From positions 4,209,431-4,273,430 of the forward strand of contig NZ_LGQW01000015.1 of NCBI RefSeq assembly GCF_003116035.1: DNA of 64,000 nucleotides, in the 5' to 3' direction. Within the stretch, counting starts at the first letter, position 1; every line of letters begins with the position of its first letter. The notes beneath the pieces were generated by a model, which did not search any database, was not told where the DNA came from, and saw only the letters and a program-made list of their open reading frames with translations. The position numbers and the translations under genes are program-made. This stretch comes from Azospirillum sp. TSH64. GTDB taxonomy: Bacteria; Pseudomonadota; Alphaproteobacteria; Azospirillales; Azospirillaceae. Of this stretch, positions 46,604-54,744 are shown piece by piece.

Positions 46604-46691
46604 GGCGACTTTCCCTCCCATTATTGATTTTGCGGATTTGAAAAAAGAGGCGGAGCCCGCCGGACCTGAAGCAGGCCCCGCCTTCCCGAGA

Positions 46692-47048
46692 TCACTCGTA
46701 AGCCAGCGCGTCGTCCATGTTGCCGAAGAGGACGACGGTGTCCTCGTCGATCATGACCATGCGGCCGTAGTGGGTGGAGGTGGAGATCTCGAAGATGTGC
46801 GGGGTCATCTCGCGGCCCAGCGCCTCGCCGATCTCGCTCATCTTGAACTCGATCTTGCCTTCGCCGTCGATGCGGATCATCGCCGGCAGGTAGGTGACGG
46901 TGATGCCGGGCTTGCTCTCCATCACCTCGGCGATGCAGCGCGCCTCGACGCTGTCGTTCATCGTCACGCCGCACTGGTGCGAGATGGTGCCGTCCTGGGT
47001 GATGTCCTTCAGCGGCTTGAAAAGCTGCTGCACGGTGGTGACGCTCAT
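46692..47048 (-). CDS. mimD: Monooxygenase coupling/effector protein (MmoB/DmpM/MimD family)
   Basis: A 118-residue regulatory protein without cofactors. It shows the MmoB/DmpM pattern: NDSVEARCIAEVMESKPGITVTYLPAMIRIDGEGKIEFKM and, near the C-terminus, EISTSTHYGRMVMIDEDTVVLFGNMDDAL. These proteins bind the hydroxylase and tune access of substrate and oxygen to the diiron centre. The start at 47048 follows AAAAGGACGAAAACC. It sits between the small hydroxylase subunit and the chaperonin gene, the same order as mimABCD-mimG. Confidence 0.9.
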   Translation of the reverse strand: MSVTTVQQLFKPLKDITQDGTISHQCGVTMNDSVEARCIAEVMESKPGITVTYLPAMIRIDGEGKIEFKMSEIGEALGREMTPHIFEISTSTHYGRMVMIDEDTVVLFGNMDDALAYE

Positions 47049-47082
47049 GGTTTTCGTCCTTTTGGCGGAAATGCGGGAAGGG

Positions 47083-48222
47083 TCACTCGGCAGCAGTGCC
47101 GTTGACCGCGGCGGTGACCGCCGCCGAAGCGGCGGCCTGCCCAACCTCGACCGGCGGCAGGGCCGGCAGGTCTGCGTCGATGCCGATCTCCCGCCCAATG
47201 GCGGCGACGCGCCCGCGCGCCCGTTCGAACGCTTCGACGAAGTTGGCAGCCTTGACCCGCGGCAGCGACCACAGCGGCTGCAACTGCAAGGCCGCCTTCA
47301 CCGCCAGTCCACCATGGTGGCTGAACCAGCTTTGCAGCATGGTCCGGTTGTCCTCGCCATGGACCGGATCGCGCAGCAGCAGGGCGAACAGTTCCACCGC
47401 GTTGGCGAGGTTCCGTTCATAGTCGGCCTCGGCCGCCGAAATGACCGACGGAGTGGAGAAGTCGTTCTGGGCCGCGGCCACCTGCATGACGAAGCCGCTG
47501 CGGAACAGCTCGCCGACCAGCGGTTCAAAGACGAGGTTGACGGCGAAATACTGCTCTAGGAAGTCGGTGGCGGCGCGGATATGCTCCACCGCCTCGCGGC
47601 AGGGCTGCCAGATCGGGTCGTCCAGCCAGTGCGCCTTGCCGGCGTCGAGGTCGAAATTCCCGATGTCGCTGCCGACCTCGGCCAGATAGAGCGTCAGATC
47701 CTGGGCGAAGCGCAGCTTGTAGGAGGCGTTGGTCAGGATGGCGTTGTTGACCATCTGGGTATAACCGTAGCGCTGCGCCCGCATCAGCGCGGTGCCCAGC
47801 CCATATTCGGCATGTTTGAAGGCGCCGACATGGTTCTGGAGCACGGCGACCCAGGCCTTGTCGAACCGCTGGGGCGCACCGGCGCGGCGCGCATTCTCCA
47901 CCACATTCTGGATCATCCCGACGATGGTCGACTGGCGCTGGTAATGGGTGCGTTCCCATTCCTGGTCGGGCGCGCGGTAGCCGTGCCAGTCCGTGCATTT
48001 CAGCGCCGTCCAGTCCTTGGAATAGGTGGGCGTGCCGTCGCCGAAGGAGATGATCCAGTTCTGGAGCAGATAGCGCTCCGGATCGGGCTGGACGTCGACC
48101 GTCACGTCCTCGTAATGGGTCGCCTTGCGGCCCTTCGGCTCGAAGTAATTGTAGCGGCGACTGTCGGAACCCGGAAAGACCTTGGCCCCGGCGGCTGCGG
48201 ATGTGGTTTCCTGCATGGTCAT
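47083..48222 (-). CDS. mimC: Soluble diiron monooxygenase hydroxylase small (beta) subunit
   Basis: A 379-residue ferritin-fold beta subunit without an iron site. Landmarks are SRRYNYFEPKGRKATHYEDVTVDVQPDPERYLLQNWIISFGDG and HYQRQSTIVGMIQNV, then QNHVGAFKHAEYGLGTAL, typical of propane/phenol-type beta subunits. It should pair with the alpha subunit encoded at 49445-51109 as an alpha2-beta2 hydroxylase. The C-terminal 25 residues are alanine-rich and variable. An in-frame ATG two codons later is an alternative start. Confidence 0.92.
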   Translation of the reverse strand: MTMQETTSAAAGAKVFPGSDSRRYNYFEPKGRKATHYEDVTVDVQPDPERYLLQNWIISFGDGTPTYSKDWTALKCTDWHGYRAPDQEWERTHYQRQSTIVGMIQNVVENARRAGAPQRFDKAWVAVLQNHVGAFKHAEYGLGTALMRAQRYGYTQMVNNAILTNASYKLRFAQDLTLYLAEVGSDIGNFDLDAGKAHWLDDPIWQPCREAVEHIRAATDFLEQYFAVNLVFEPLVGELFRSGFVMQVAAAQNDFSTPSVISAAEADYERNLANAVELFALLLRDPVHGEDNRTMLQSWFSHHGGLAVKAALQLQPLWSLPRVKAANFVEAFERARGRVAAIGREIGIDADLPALPPVEVGQAAASAAVTAAVNGTAAE

Positions 48223-48267
48223 CGTCGTTCCTCCCGTGTTTGCATAAGCCCCCCTCAGCGGCCCGCC

Positions 48268-49326
48268 TCAGCGGGTCGCGGGAGTGAATTTGTCGAAATA
48301 GACGCGCGCGGATTCGACGCCGGCCATTTGCAGGACCGGCAGCACCGCATCGATCATCGGCGGCGGCCCGCAGGAGAAGACGTCGGCCTCCTCCACCTCA
48401 TCCATGTCGGACAGGTGCCGGCGCAGCACCTCGTGGATGAAGCCGGTCTCGCCGGTCCAGCCGTCGCCCTCCTCGGCATGCGACAGGGCGGGGATGAAGG
48501 CGAAGTCCGGCAGGCTGCGGGCAAACTCCTCGAACAGGTCGAGGTGGAACAGGTCTTTGCGGCTGCGGGCGCCGTAGAAGAGCCGCACCGGCCGTGTCTC
48601 GCCGCTGGCGGCCTGATCGCGCAGGATCGACAGCAGCGGCGCCATGCCCGACCCGCCGCCGACCAGGATCATCGGCCCCTCCCGCCCCTCACGGCGGAAG
48701 CAGCTGCCGTAGGGACCGCGCACGCTCACCCGGTCGCCGACCGACAGTCCGCCGTCCAATTGGCGGGAGAAGGCGCCGTCCGGGTATTTCTTGATGATGA
48801 ACTCAAGCCGGCTGCCGTCCGTCGGCGGGTTGCCCATCGAGAAGGAGCGAGTCAGGCCGATGCCGGGCAGCGTGATGTCGGCATATTGCCCGGCCCAGAA
48901 CTTCATCGGCTGGTCGAGGTCCAACGCGATGGCGACGATGTCGTGGGTCAGCGGCTCCACCGCCGCCAGCCGCGCGGTGAAGTCCTTCACCGGGATGGAG
49001 CGGGACAGCAGATCCTCGTCGTAATTCAGCAGTTCCACCGCCACGTCGCTGTAGGCCAGCGAGCGGCAGAGCAGGATGTGGTTGCTGTCGCGCTCCGGAT
49101 CGGAGAGCGCGAAGGTGGAGTATTTCAGCATCTCGACGTCGCCGTCGATCAGCAGGCATTTGCAGGCGGAGCATTGCCCCTCCTTGCAGCCATGCATCAG
49201 TGAGACGCCCTGGCGGAAGGCGGCGTCGAGGATGGTTTCCCCTTCCGCCACCTCCATTTCGATGCCGACCGGCTCCAACCGGACGGTGTGGACGGCCGGG
49301 CTGTTCTTTAGCGCTTGTGCGGTCAT
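48268..49326 (-). CDS. mimB: Monooxygenase reductase (2Fe-2S/FAD, NADH-dependent)
   Basis: A 352-residue reductase supplying electrons to the diiron hydroxylase. N-terminal plant-type 2Fe-2S domain with C47, C52, C55 and C87 (HGCKEGQCSACKC, LLCRS); FAD-binding barrel with the RSFSMGNPP motif; NAD domain with LVGGGSGMAPLLSIL and a terminal FSCGPPPM. The start at 49326 is at the family's usual N-terminus; the frame continuing upstream to 49488 runs through the GC-rich intergenic repeat. It lies 118 bases downstream of the large-subunit gene. Confidence 0.93.
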   Translation of the reverse strand: MTAQALKNSPAVHTVRLEPVGIEMEVAEGETILDAAFRQGVSLMHGCKEGQCSACKCLLIDGDVEMLKYSTFALSDPERDSNHILLCRSLAYSDVAVELLNYDEDLLSRSIPVKDFTARLAAVEPLTHDIVAIALDLDQPMKFWAGQYADITLPGIGLTRSFSMGNPPTDGSRLEFIIKKYPDGAFSRQLDGGLSVGDRVSVRGPYGSCFRREGREGPMILVGGGSGMAPLLSILRDQAASGETRPVRLFYGARSRKDLFHLDLFEEFARSLPDFAFIPALSHAEEGDGWTGETGFIHEVLRRHLSDMDEVEEADVFSCGPPPMIDAVLPVLQMAGVESARVYFDKFTPATR

Positions 49327-49393
49327 GGTCTGTCGATCTCCGCGGCGATGTCCGCCTGTGAAGTCCGCAGGGGATCCCGTTCCCCCTCTCCAG

Positions 49394-49417
49394 CCGGAAA
49401 GGGGGCCGGAAAGGGGG
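49394..49417. repeat. 12-base tandem repeat between mimA and mimB
   Basis: Two adjacent identical units CCGGAAAGGGGG within a very GC-rich 118-base gap (49327-49444) inside the operon. It may form structure in the mRNA that sets the relative yield of large subunit and reductase. Confidence 0.55.
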
Positions 49418-49444
49418 GGCGGGCCCGAGTGAAGGGGCGGGAGA

Positions 49445-51109
49445 TCAGACCCGGCGGATCTTGAAGCCCTTGCGGTATTCCTCGACATGCGCCTGACGCT
49501 GTTGCGGCGTCATTTCGCGGAGCGCCAGCAGCGGGCTGCGGATGGTGTGGCCACGCACATGGTCCAGCGTCCACATGTCCTTCTCCTCGAAGGACAGATG
49601 CGGCTGGGCGACCAGCGTCTTCCCGTCGGGACGGACGAAGCCCATGTCCTGGATGGCGTCGGCGAGGTCCCAGCCGTCATAGACCTCCTCCCACTGGCGC
49701 CGGCCGGAGAAGCGGCCCATCGCCGGTGTCGGGCGGCCCTGGTATTCGGCGGCGAAGGCTTCCTTGTGGGTCCAGCGGTCGACCTCGGAGGCGTAGGTGA
49801 ACAGCTCGCCGTCGACCTCGTCGATCGTGAAGTCCTCGCGGATCACGCAGGGCACTAGGCTCGACCAGCAGCGGTGCGGATAGACATAGCCGGTGTCGGC
49901 GAAGGTGATCGGCACGCTGCCGGGCTTGCTGAGCTTGGCGTAATTCTCCCACCAGACGCCGAACTCGTCGTACCAGCCCGGATACTTGCTCTCGAACCAT
50001 TCGAAGTCACGCTCGGTCATCGCCTCGATGCGCCAGAAATTGGCCCACCAGCCGGCAGAGAAGAACTGGGCGATCTTGTGGACGTAGTTTTTCTTGACGA
50101 TACTGTCGAAGGCTTCGTGAACGTCGTCATGGTGGATCTTGATGCCGTACTTCTCCAGCGGCAGCATGTAGGTGCGGTAGTAATCCTCGAAGATCCAGCG
50201 GTGCCACAGCTCGGCGTAGGATTCCTTGTTCTTGTCGCGGTGCTTGGTGCCGTATTCGATGATGGTGCCGATGGCGGCGTCGACGATCATGTGGTTCTGC
50301 CAGAAGGAATAGCGGATGTCGCGTTCCAGCAGCAGGTGGTTGTCCGGCTCCTTCAGCACCGACATCAGCATGGAATGGCCGTTGCCGATGTGGCGGGACT
50401 CATCGCTCTGCACCGACAGGAAGACGGTGGGCAGGGCATAGTCGCCGTTGCGCGCCGCCTCCGACGGCATGGCGACGAACAGAGTGTTGGTGAAGGCGGT
50501 CTCCGCCACGACCTGGAGGTAGATGTTCGACGCGGTGATGGCGTCGCCGGTCAGGAAGGCCTCACCGAATTGCCGGCCGATGGTGGTGGCGTAGCATTTG
50601 CCGAACGCCTTCTCGGTGATGTCGAACCCGGCCGGGTCGATGTAGTTCTCCATGTACCATTTTTTGAGGTTCATCTGGATCGTCGAGTGCCGGAACTCGT
50701 CGATCATCTGCATGGTGAAGCCGGTGCGCAGATCGTCGCCTGGCGCCAGCTGGCCCAGCGTCGCCATCGACCGCGCCGCCGAGATTTCCGGGAAGGGGAT
50801 GATCGCCAGGAATAGCTTCATCCACTCGATCCAGCGCGGCTCGACATTGCGGAACATGTCGCCGCGCAGCGCCGCGTCCAGCGCGCCATAGACGCGGTTG
50901 TCCTTCTCCTCCTGCATCGGGAAGTAGGAGCGCAGAACCTGCTTCATCGGGTCGCGCGGTGCCTTGGAGATCTTATAGTCGGTCGGGAAGCTCATCGCCT
51001 CCTTGACGTAGGACGGCGTCCAGCCGAGATCGGCGACGCGGCGGGCCGCCTCGGTGATGCCGATGCCTTTCTGGCTGGTGATCTTGTTCAGCGTCAATCC
51101 ATCCGGCAT
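49445..51109 (-). CDS. mimA: Soluble diiron monooxygenase hydroxylase large (alpha) subunit, propane/phenol type
   Basis: A 554-residue catalytic subunit. All six diiron ligands are visible in family spacing: E108, E138 and H141 (DEFRH), E203, E237 and H240 (DESRH). Other landmarks are SYFPMQEEKDNRVYGALDAA, FKxDI-like LKKWYMENYIDPAGF and WWENYAKL. The overall pattern and gene order mimABCD-mimG match the propane 2-monooxygenase/MimABCD group, which inserts oxygen into short alkanes, acetone or phenol-like substrates; which one applies cannot be read from sequence. The start at 51109 follows GGGGAGAGACGAC, and an earlier ATG five codons upstream is less suitable. Transcribed from the sigma-54 promoter at 51312-51327. 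Confidence 0.94.
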   Translation of the reverse strand: MPDGLTLNKITSQKGIGITEAARRVADLGWTPSYVKEAMSFPTDYKISKAPRDPMKQVLRSYFPMQEEKDNRVYGALDAALRGDMFRNVEPRWIEWMKLFLAIIPFPEISAARSMATLGQLAPGDDLRTGFTMQMIDEFRHSTIQMNLKKWYMENYIDPAGFDITEKAFGKCYATTIGRQFGEAFLTGDAITASNIYLQVVAETAFTNTLFVAMPSEAARNGDYALPTVFLSVQSDESRHIGNGHSMLMSVLKEPDNHLLLERDIRYSFWQNHMIVDAAIGTIIEYGTKHRDKNKESYAELWHRWIFEDYYRTYMLPLEKYGIKIHHDDVHEAFDSIVKKNYVHKIAQFFSAGWWANFWRIEAMTERDFEWFESKYPGWYDEFGVWWENYAKLSKPGSVPITFADTGYVYPHRCWSSLVPCVIREDFTIDEVDGELFTYASEVDRWTHKEAFAAEYQGRPTPAMGRFSGRRQWEEVYDGWDLADAIQDMGFVRPDGKTLVAQPHLSFEEKDMWTLDHVRGHTIRSPLLALREMTPQQRQAHVEEYRKGFKIRRV

Positions 51110-51311
51110 GTCGTCTCTCCCCATGATTTTGATGATGTTGATCCGGGCCTGAAGGATCGCGTCGGCCGCTTATGCCGGATGACGGGACACCGGCAGGTTC
51201 AAGGGCGGGATCGGCCGGACCGGGACCGCACAACGGCGCGGCGAAGATGGTCCGCAGCTTCAGGCTTTTTGCGGCCACCGAAGCGGGGCGGCTGCAACGC
51301 CACCCCCTAAA

Positions 51312-51327
51312 AGCAATCGACGTGCCA
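51312..51327 (-). promoter_or_regulatory. Sigma-54 promoter of the mimABCD-mimG operon
   Basis: On the minus strand the bases read TGGCACG-TCGA-TTGCT, a full match to the -24/-12 consensus TGGCACG-N4-TTGCW. Transcription would start near 51300, about 190 bases before the mimA start codon. Confidence 0.88.
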
Positions 51328-51381
51328 AAATGCCGGAGCCAGCCGGATGAGTGATTTTAAAGAATGTTCGCGTGGCACACC

Positions 51382-51431
51382 GTCTCATAATGGGACGATA
51401 TGTCGCGCCGCCGGTGTCTCAAAATGAAACA
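51382..51431. promoter_or_regulatory. Paired palindromes, candidate enhancer sites for the sigma-54 activator
   Basis: GTCTCATAATGGGAC at 51382-51396 and TGTCTCAAAATGAAACA at 51415-51431 share 12 of 15 core bases and are centred 34 bases apart, about three helical turns. A further half-site GGGACA lies at 51435-51440. They sit roughly 90-125 bases upstream of the minus-strand start and 110-145 upstream of the plus-strand start, the usual position for enhancer sites of activators such as the mimR product. Confidence 0.65.
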
Positions 51432-51504
51432 GTTGGGACAGCCATCCCCCACGACACCGCACAAAACCTGCCCTTCCCCTTATCGAATGCGGCCTTGCGT
51501 AGGG

Positions 51505-51520
51505 TGGCACGCCCCTTGCT
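51505..51520 (+). promoter_or_regulatory. Sigma-54 promoter of the cytochrome c/GMC dehydrogenase genes
   Basis: TGGCACG-CCCC-TTGCT, a full consensus match on the plus strand, with a transcription start expected near 51532, about 76 bases before the cytochrome c start codon. It faces away from the mim promoter. Confidence 0.88.
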
Positions 51521-51607
51521 GAATTCACATCCACGGTGCCGCGTCGGCTGGACCGACGTGACGGCGCCCAAAGGCTCAAGCCGGAATTTCGGGAGGATTT
51601 TCAGACG

Positions 51608-52012
51608 ATGAGGCATGCGATGCACGCGAGGATGTCGCCGCACCGCTGGGTGATGTTGCTGCTCCTTCTGTCCATACCCTTCTCGCCCTTCACGCGGAAA
51701 TCCGCGGCGGCGGATGGCGAGACGCTGTTCCGCCAGCAATGCGGAACCTGCCATTCGGTGAAGAAGGGCGACGGGCCCCGCGCCGGGCCGCCGCTGTACG
51801 GCGTCATCGGCCGCAAAGCCGGCAGCGTCGACGGCTTCGACTATTCGGATGCGCTGCGCGGCGCCGGTTTCGCCTGGGACGCCGGCCATCTGGAGAACTG
51901 GCTGGCCAACTCCAACCAGTTCGTTCCCGGCAGCTACATGAATTACCACCAGGACGACGACGCCATTCGCAAGAGCATCGTCCAGTTCCTGGAAACCAAC
52001 GCCAAACGGTAA
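51608..52012 (+). CDS. Exported class I cytochrome c
   Basis: A 134-residue monohaem cytochrome c. An N-terminal signal/anchor segment (RWVMLLLLLSIPFSPF, residues 13-28) precedes the haem motif C45-x2-C48-H49 (QQCGTCH). GPRAGPPLYGVIGRKAG, FDYSDALRGAGFAWD and a C-terminal PGSYMNYH with the likely axial Met111 resemble mitochondrial-type cytochrome c (cf. cytochrome c2). Several nearby ATGs (51608, 51620, 51632) could serve as start. First gene behind the plus-strand sigma-54 promoter; it probably accepts electrons from the GMC dehydrogenase encoded downstream and passes them to the respiratory chain. Confidence 0.88.
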   Translation: MRHAMHARMSPHRWVMLLLLLSIPFSPFTRKSAAADGETLFRQQCGTCHSVKKGDGPRAGPPLYGVIGRKAGSVDGFDYSDALRGAGFAWDAGHLENWLANSNQFVPGSYMNYHQDDDAIRKSIVQFLETNAKR

Positions 52013-52044
52013 CGCCCTCCCTCAACGACCTCATGGGAAGCACC

Positions 52045-52440
52045 ATGGCCAAGATCATCCACATGATGGTGCGCGTCCTCGACGAACAGCGGTCGCTGGA
52101 CTTCTACGCCAAGGCTTTCGGGCTGGAACCGGCCGAACGGCTGGGCTTCGACGGTTTCACGCTGATCTACCTGCGCAACGCCGAAAACGACATGGAGCTG
52201 GAGCTGACCGTCAACCATGACCGGACGGCGCCCTACACCCACGGCGACGGCTACGGCCACATGGCGGTGGCGGTGGACGATCTGGAGCGCGAGCACGCCC
52301 GGATGACGGCCCTGGGCTTCCCGGTGACCCCGGTGAAGGAGTTCGCCCCCGGCGGCACCCTGCTGGCCCGCTTCTTCTTCGTCACCGATCCGGACGGCTA
52401 CAAGACCGAGGTGCTGCAACGCCACGGCCGCTACCGGTAA
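52045..52440 (+). CDS. VOC-superfamily protein (glyoxalase I-like)
   Basis: A 131-residue glyoxalase/bleomycin-resistance-fold protein: MAKIIHMMVRVLDEQRSLDFYAKAFGL at the start, a metal-ligand Glu in DMELELTVNHD, a histidine in GYGHMAVAVDDLE and a C-terminal DPDGYKTEVLQR. These match lactoylglutathione lyase-type metal positions (His, Glu, His, Glu). The start at 52045 follows GGGAAGCACC; an ATG four codons earlier is also in frame. It sits between the cytochrome c and the GMC dehydrogenase subunits and may remove a reactive aldehyde or ketoaldehyde formed during alkane or alcohol oxidation. Confidence 0.82.
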   Translation: MAKIIHMMVRVLDEQRSLDFYAKAFGLEPAERLGFDGFTLIYLRNAENDMELELTVNHDRTAPYTHGDGYGHMAVAVDDLEREHARMTALGFPVTPVKEFAPGGTLLARFFFVTDPDGYKTEVLQRHGRYR

Positions 52441-52491
52441 GTCCAAACCTCGACCCAACAATAACCGAACCATGGGAAGGAGACGTCGATC

Positions 52492-53046
52492 ATGCGCGTT
52501 CTCGACAAACGGACACGGTTCAACAGGCGGAACTTTCTGAAGACCTCCGCCGCGTCGGTTGCGGCGGCCGGTGCGGTTTCCGGCGGCATGGTGTCGATCA
52601 CTGCAATGCCGGCCTGGGCCGAAGGCCTGACCGCAATCAAGCCCGACGCCGCCAAGACCCTGCTGGTGATGGTGCGCGACCTCTATCCGCACGACCGTCT
52701 GGGCGACGCCTATTACGAGACGGCGCTGGCCTCGATGGACCAGGCGGCGGCGAAGGACGCCACCCTGGCAGGCCAGCTCAACGAAGGGGCGGTGGCGCTG
52801 GATGCCGTCGCGCGCAAGCTGCGCAACGCTCCCTACGCCGCGATCAAGGCCGAGGCGGACCGCGTCGCGGTGCTGAAATCGATCGAGACCACGCCCTTCT
52901 TCCGCAAGGTGCGCGGCGACATGGTGGTCGCCCTCTACAACCAGCCGGAGGTGTGGGCGAAGCTCGGCTACGAAGGGGCGTCGGCCGAATATGGCGGCTA
53001 CATCCATCGCGGCTTCGACGATTTGGACTGGATCAAGGACGCCTGA
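52492..53046 (+). CDS. Tat-exported small subunit of GMC dehydrogenase (gluconate 2-dehydrogenase subunit 3-like)
   Basis: A 184-residue protein with a twin-arginine signal (RFNRRNFLKTSAASVAAAGAV, about residues 9-29) and cleavage expected near AWA-E. The mature part has the pattern of small subunits of membrane-bound gluconate or sorbitol dehydrogenases (LVMVRDLYPHDRLGDAYYETALASMD, and a C-terminal YGGYIHRGFDDLDWIK). Such subunits carry a GMC flavoprotein partner that lacks its own signal through the Tat system. The GMC gene follows after 54 bases. No metal or flavin motif is visible in it. Confidence 0.82.
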   Translation: MRVLDKRTRFNRRNFLKTSAASVAAAGAVSGGMVSITAMPAWAEGLTAIKPDAAKTLLVMVRDLYPHDRLGDAYYETALASMDQAAAKDATLAGQLNEGAVALDAVARKLRNAPYAAIKAEADRVAVLKSIETTPFFRKVRGDMVVALYNQPEVWAKLGYEGASAEYGGYIHRGFDDLDWIKDA

Positions 53047-53100
53047 CGGCGCCGTCCGTCTGCCGCACCGAATGCCCGAAAAAATGGGGAGGACCGAGAC

Positions 53101-54672
53101 ATGGTTGCGAAATTCGCGATGGATGACGACAGCGTCGTGGTGGTGATCGGATCGGGGGCCGGCGGCGGCACCCTGGCGAACGAGCTGGCCCAGAAGGGCG
53201 TCAAGGTCGTCTGCCTGGAGGCTGGTGCCCGCCACGAAATCCAGGATTTCGTGAACGACGAATGGAAGAGCTTTTCGCAGATTTCCTGGCTGGACAAACG
53301 CACCACCTCGGGAAGCTGGCGGGTGGCGAAGGATTTTCCCAACCTGCCGGCCTGGATCGTCAAGGCGGTCGGCGGCTCCACCGTCCATTGGGCCGGCGCC
53401 TCGCTGCGCTTCCAGGAGCATGAGTTCAAGGCGCGCACGACCTACGGCGCGGTGGAGGGCGCCAACCTGCTCGACTGGCCGGTGACGCTGGCGGAGATGG
53501 AGCCCTATTACGACAAGGCCGAGTTCAAGATGGGGACGACCGGCACCAACGGCATCCCGCGCCTGCCCGGCAACAACAACTACAAGGTGCTGGCGGCCGG
53601 CGCCAAGAAGCTGGGCTACAGCGAATTCCACACCGGCAACATGTCGATCAACAGCAAGCCGCGCGACGGCCGCGGTGCCTGCCAGCAGATCGGCTTCTGT
53701 TTCCAGGGCTGCAAGTCGGGGGCGAAATGGTCGACCCTCTATACCGAGATCCCCAAGGGCGAGGCCACCGGCAATCTGGAGGTCCGGCCGAACGCCCAGG
53801 TGCTGAAGATCGAGCATGACGCGAAGGGCAAGGTCAACGCCGTGCTCTATGCCGACGCCACCGGCGCCATGCACCGCCAGAAGGCCCGCATCGTCGCGGT
53901 CGCCGGCAACTCGATCGAAAGCCCGCGCCTGCTGCTGAACTCGGCATCGACGATGTTCCCGGACGGACTGGCGAACTCGTCCGGTCAGGTCGGGCGCAAC
54001 TACATGCGTCACATGACCGGGTCGGTCTATGGGTTGTTCGACCGGCCGGTGCACATGTACCGCGGTACCACCATGGCCGGCATCATCCGCGACGAATCCC
54101 GCTTCGACCCGCGGCGCGGCTTCGTCGGCGGCTACGAGATGGAAACGCTGTCGCTCGGCGTGCCCTTCATGGCGGCCTTCCTCGATCCGGGGGCCTGGGG
54201 CCGCGACTTCAGCTCGGCGCTGGACGCCTACGACCATATCGCCGGCATGTGGCTGGTGGGCGAGGACATGCCACGCGAGACCAACCGCGTCACCCTGCAC
54301 GCGACGGAGAAGGACAAGTTCGGCCTGCCGATTCCCAACGTCAATTTCGACGACCATCCCAACGACATCGCCATGCGCACCCATGCCTATGGCCGCGGGT
54401 CGGCCGTCTATGACGCGGTGGGCGCGGTCAGGACCATCCACACCCCGCCCTACCCGTCCACCCACAATCTCGGCACCAACCGGATGAGCGCCAATGCCCG
54501 CGACGGCGTCGTCAACAAATGGGGACAGGCGCACGACGTGAAGAACCTGTTCGTGTCGGACGGCAGCCAGTTCACCAGCGGCGCCTCGGAGAACCCGACC
54601 CTGACCATCGTCGCGCTGGCGATCCGGCAGGCCGATTACATCGCCGACCAGATGAGCAAGCGGGAAATCTGA
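53101..54672 (+). CDS. GMC-family FAD-dependent alcohol/sugar dehydrogenase (large subunit)
   Basis: A 523-residue GMC oxidoreductase. The FAD motif GSGAGGG lies at residues 17-23 with the acid at the end of strand 2 in CLEAG; KAVGGSTVHWAGASLRF is the GMC signature; the C-terminus carries the catalytic pair in STHNLGTNRMS and SENPTLTIVALAI. It has no signal peptide, so export would rely on the Tat-tagged small subunit before it. The gene order small subunit, GMC, with cytochrome c nearby is that of membrane-bound polyol or gluconate dehydrogenases. Under the sigma-54 promoter it is predicted to oxidise the alcohol made by the monooxygenase; this is inference. Confidence 0.9.
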   Translation: MVAKFAMDDDSVVVVIGSGAGGGTLANELAQKGVKVVCLEAGARHEIQDFVNDEWKSFSQISWLDKRTTSGSWRVAKDFPNLPAWIVKAVGGSTVHWAGASLRFQEHEFKARTTYGAVEGANLLDWPVTLAEMEPYYDKAEFKMGTTGTNGIPRLPGNNNYKVLAAGAKKLGYSEFHTGNMSINSKPRDGRGACQQIGFCFQGCKSGAKWSTLYTEIPKGEATGNLEVRPNAQVLKIEHDAKGKVNAVLYADATGAMHRQKARIVAVAGNSIESPRLLLNSASTMFPDGLANSSGQVGRNYMRHMTGSVYGLFDRPVHMYRGTTMAGIIRDESRFDPRRGFVGGYEMETLSLGVPFMAAFLDPGAWGRDFSSALDAYDHIAGMWLVGEDMPRETNRVTLHATEKDKFGLPIPNVNFDDHPNDIAMRTHAYGRGSAVYDAVGAVRTIHTPPYPSTHNLGTNRMSANARDGVVNKWGQAHDVKNLFVSDGSQFTSGASENPTLTIVALAIRQADYIADQMSKREI

Positions 54673-54680
54673 CGATCCGC

Positions 54681-54738
54681 AAGGACCGCAAGGCCCCGGT
54701 GTGAACGCGCGTGAACGCGCCGGGGGCTTGCGGTCCTT
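54681..54738. terminator. Large bidirectional terminator between GMC and SH3 genes
   Basis: AAGGACCGCAAGGCCCCGG pairs with its downstream complement with one extra G, about 18 base pairs, enclosing a loop made of a tandem GTGAACGCGC repeat. The downstream arm ends in CCTTCTCC. It serves two converging genes. Confidence 0.75.
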
Positions 54739-54744
54739 CTCCTA

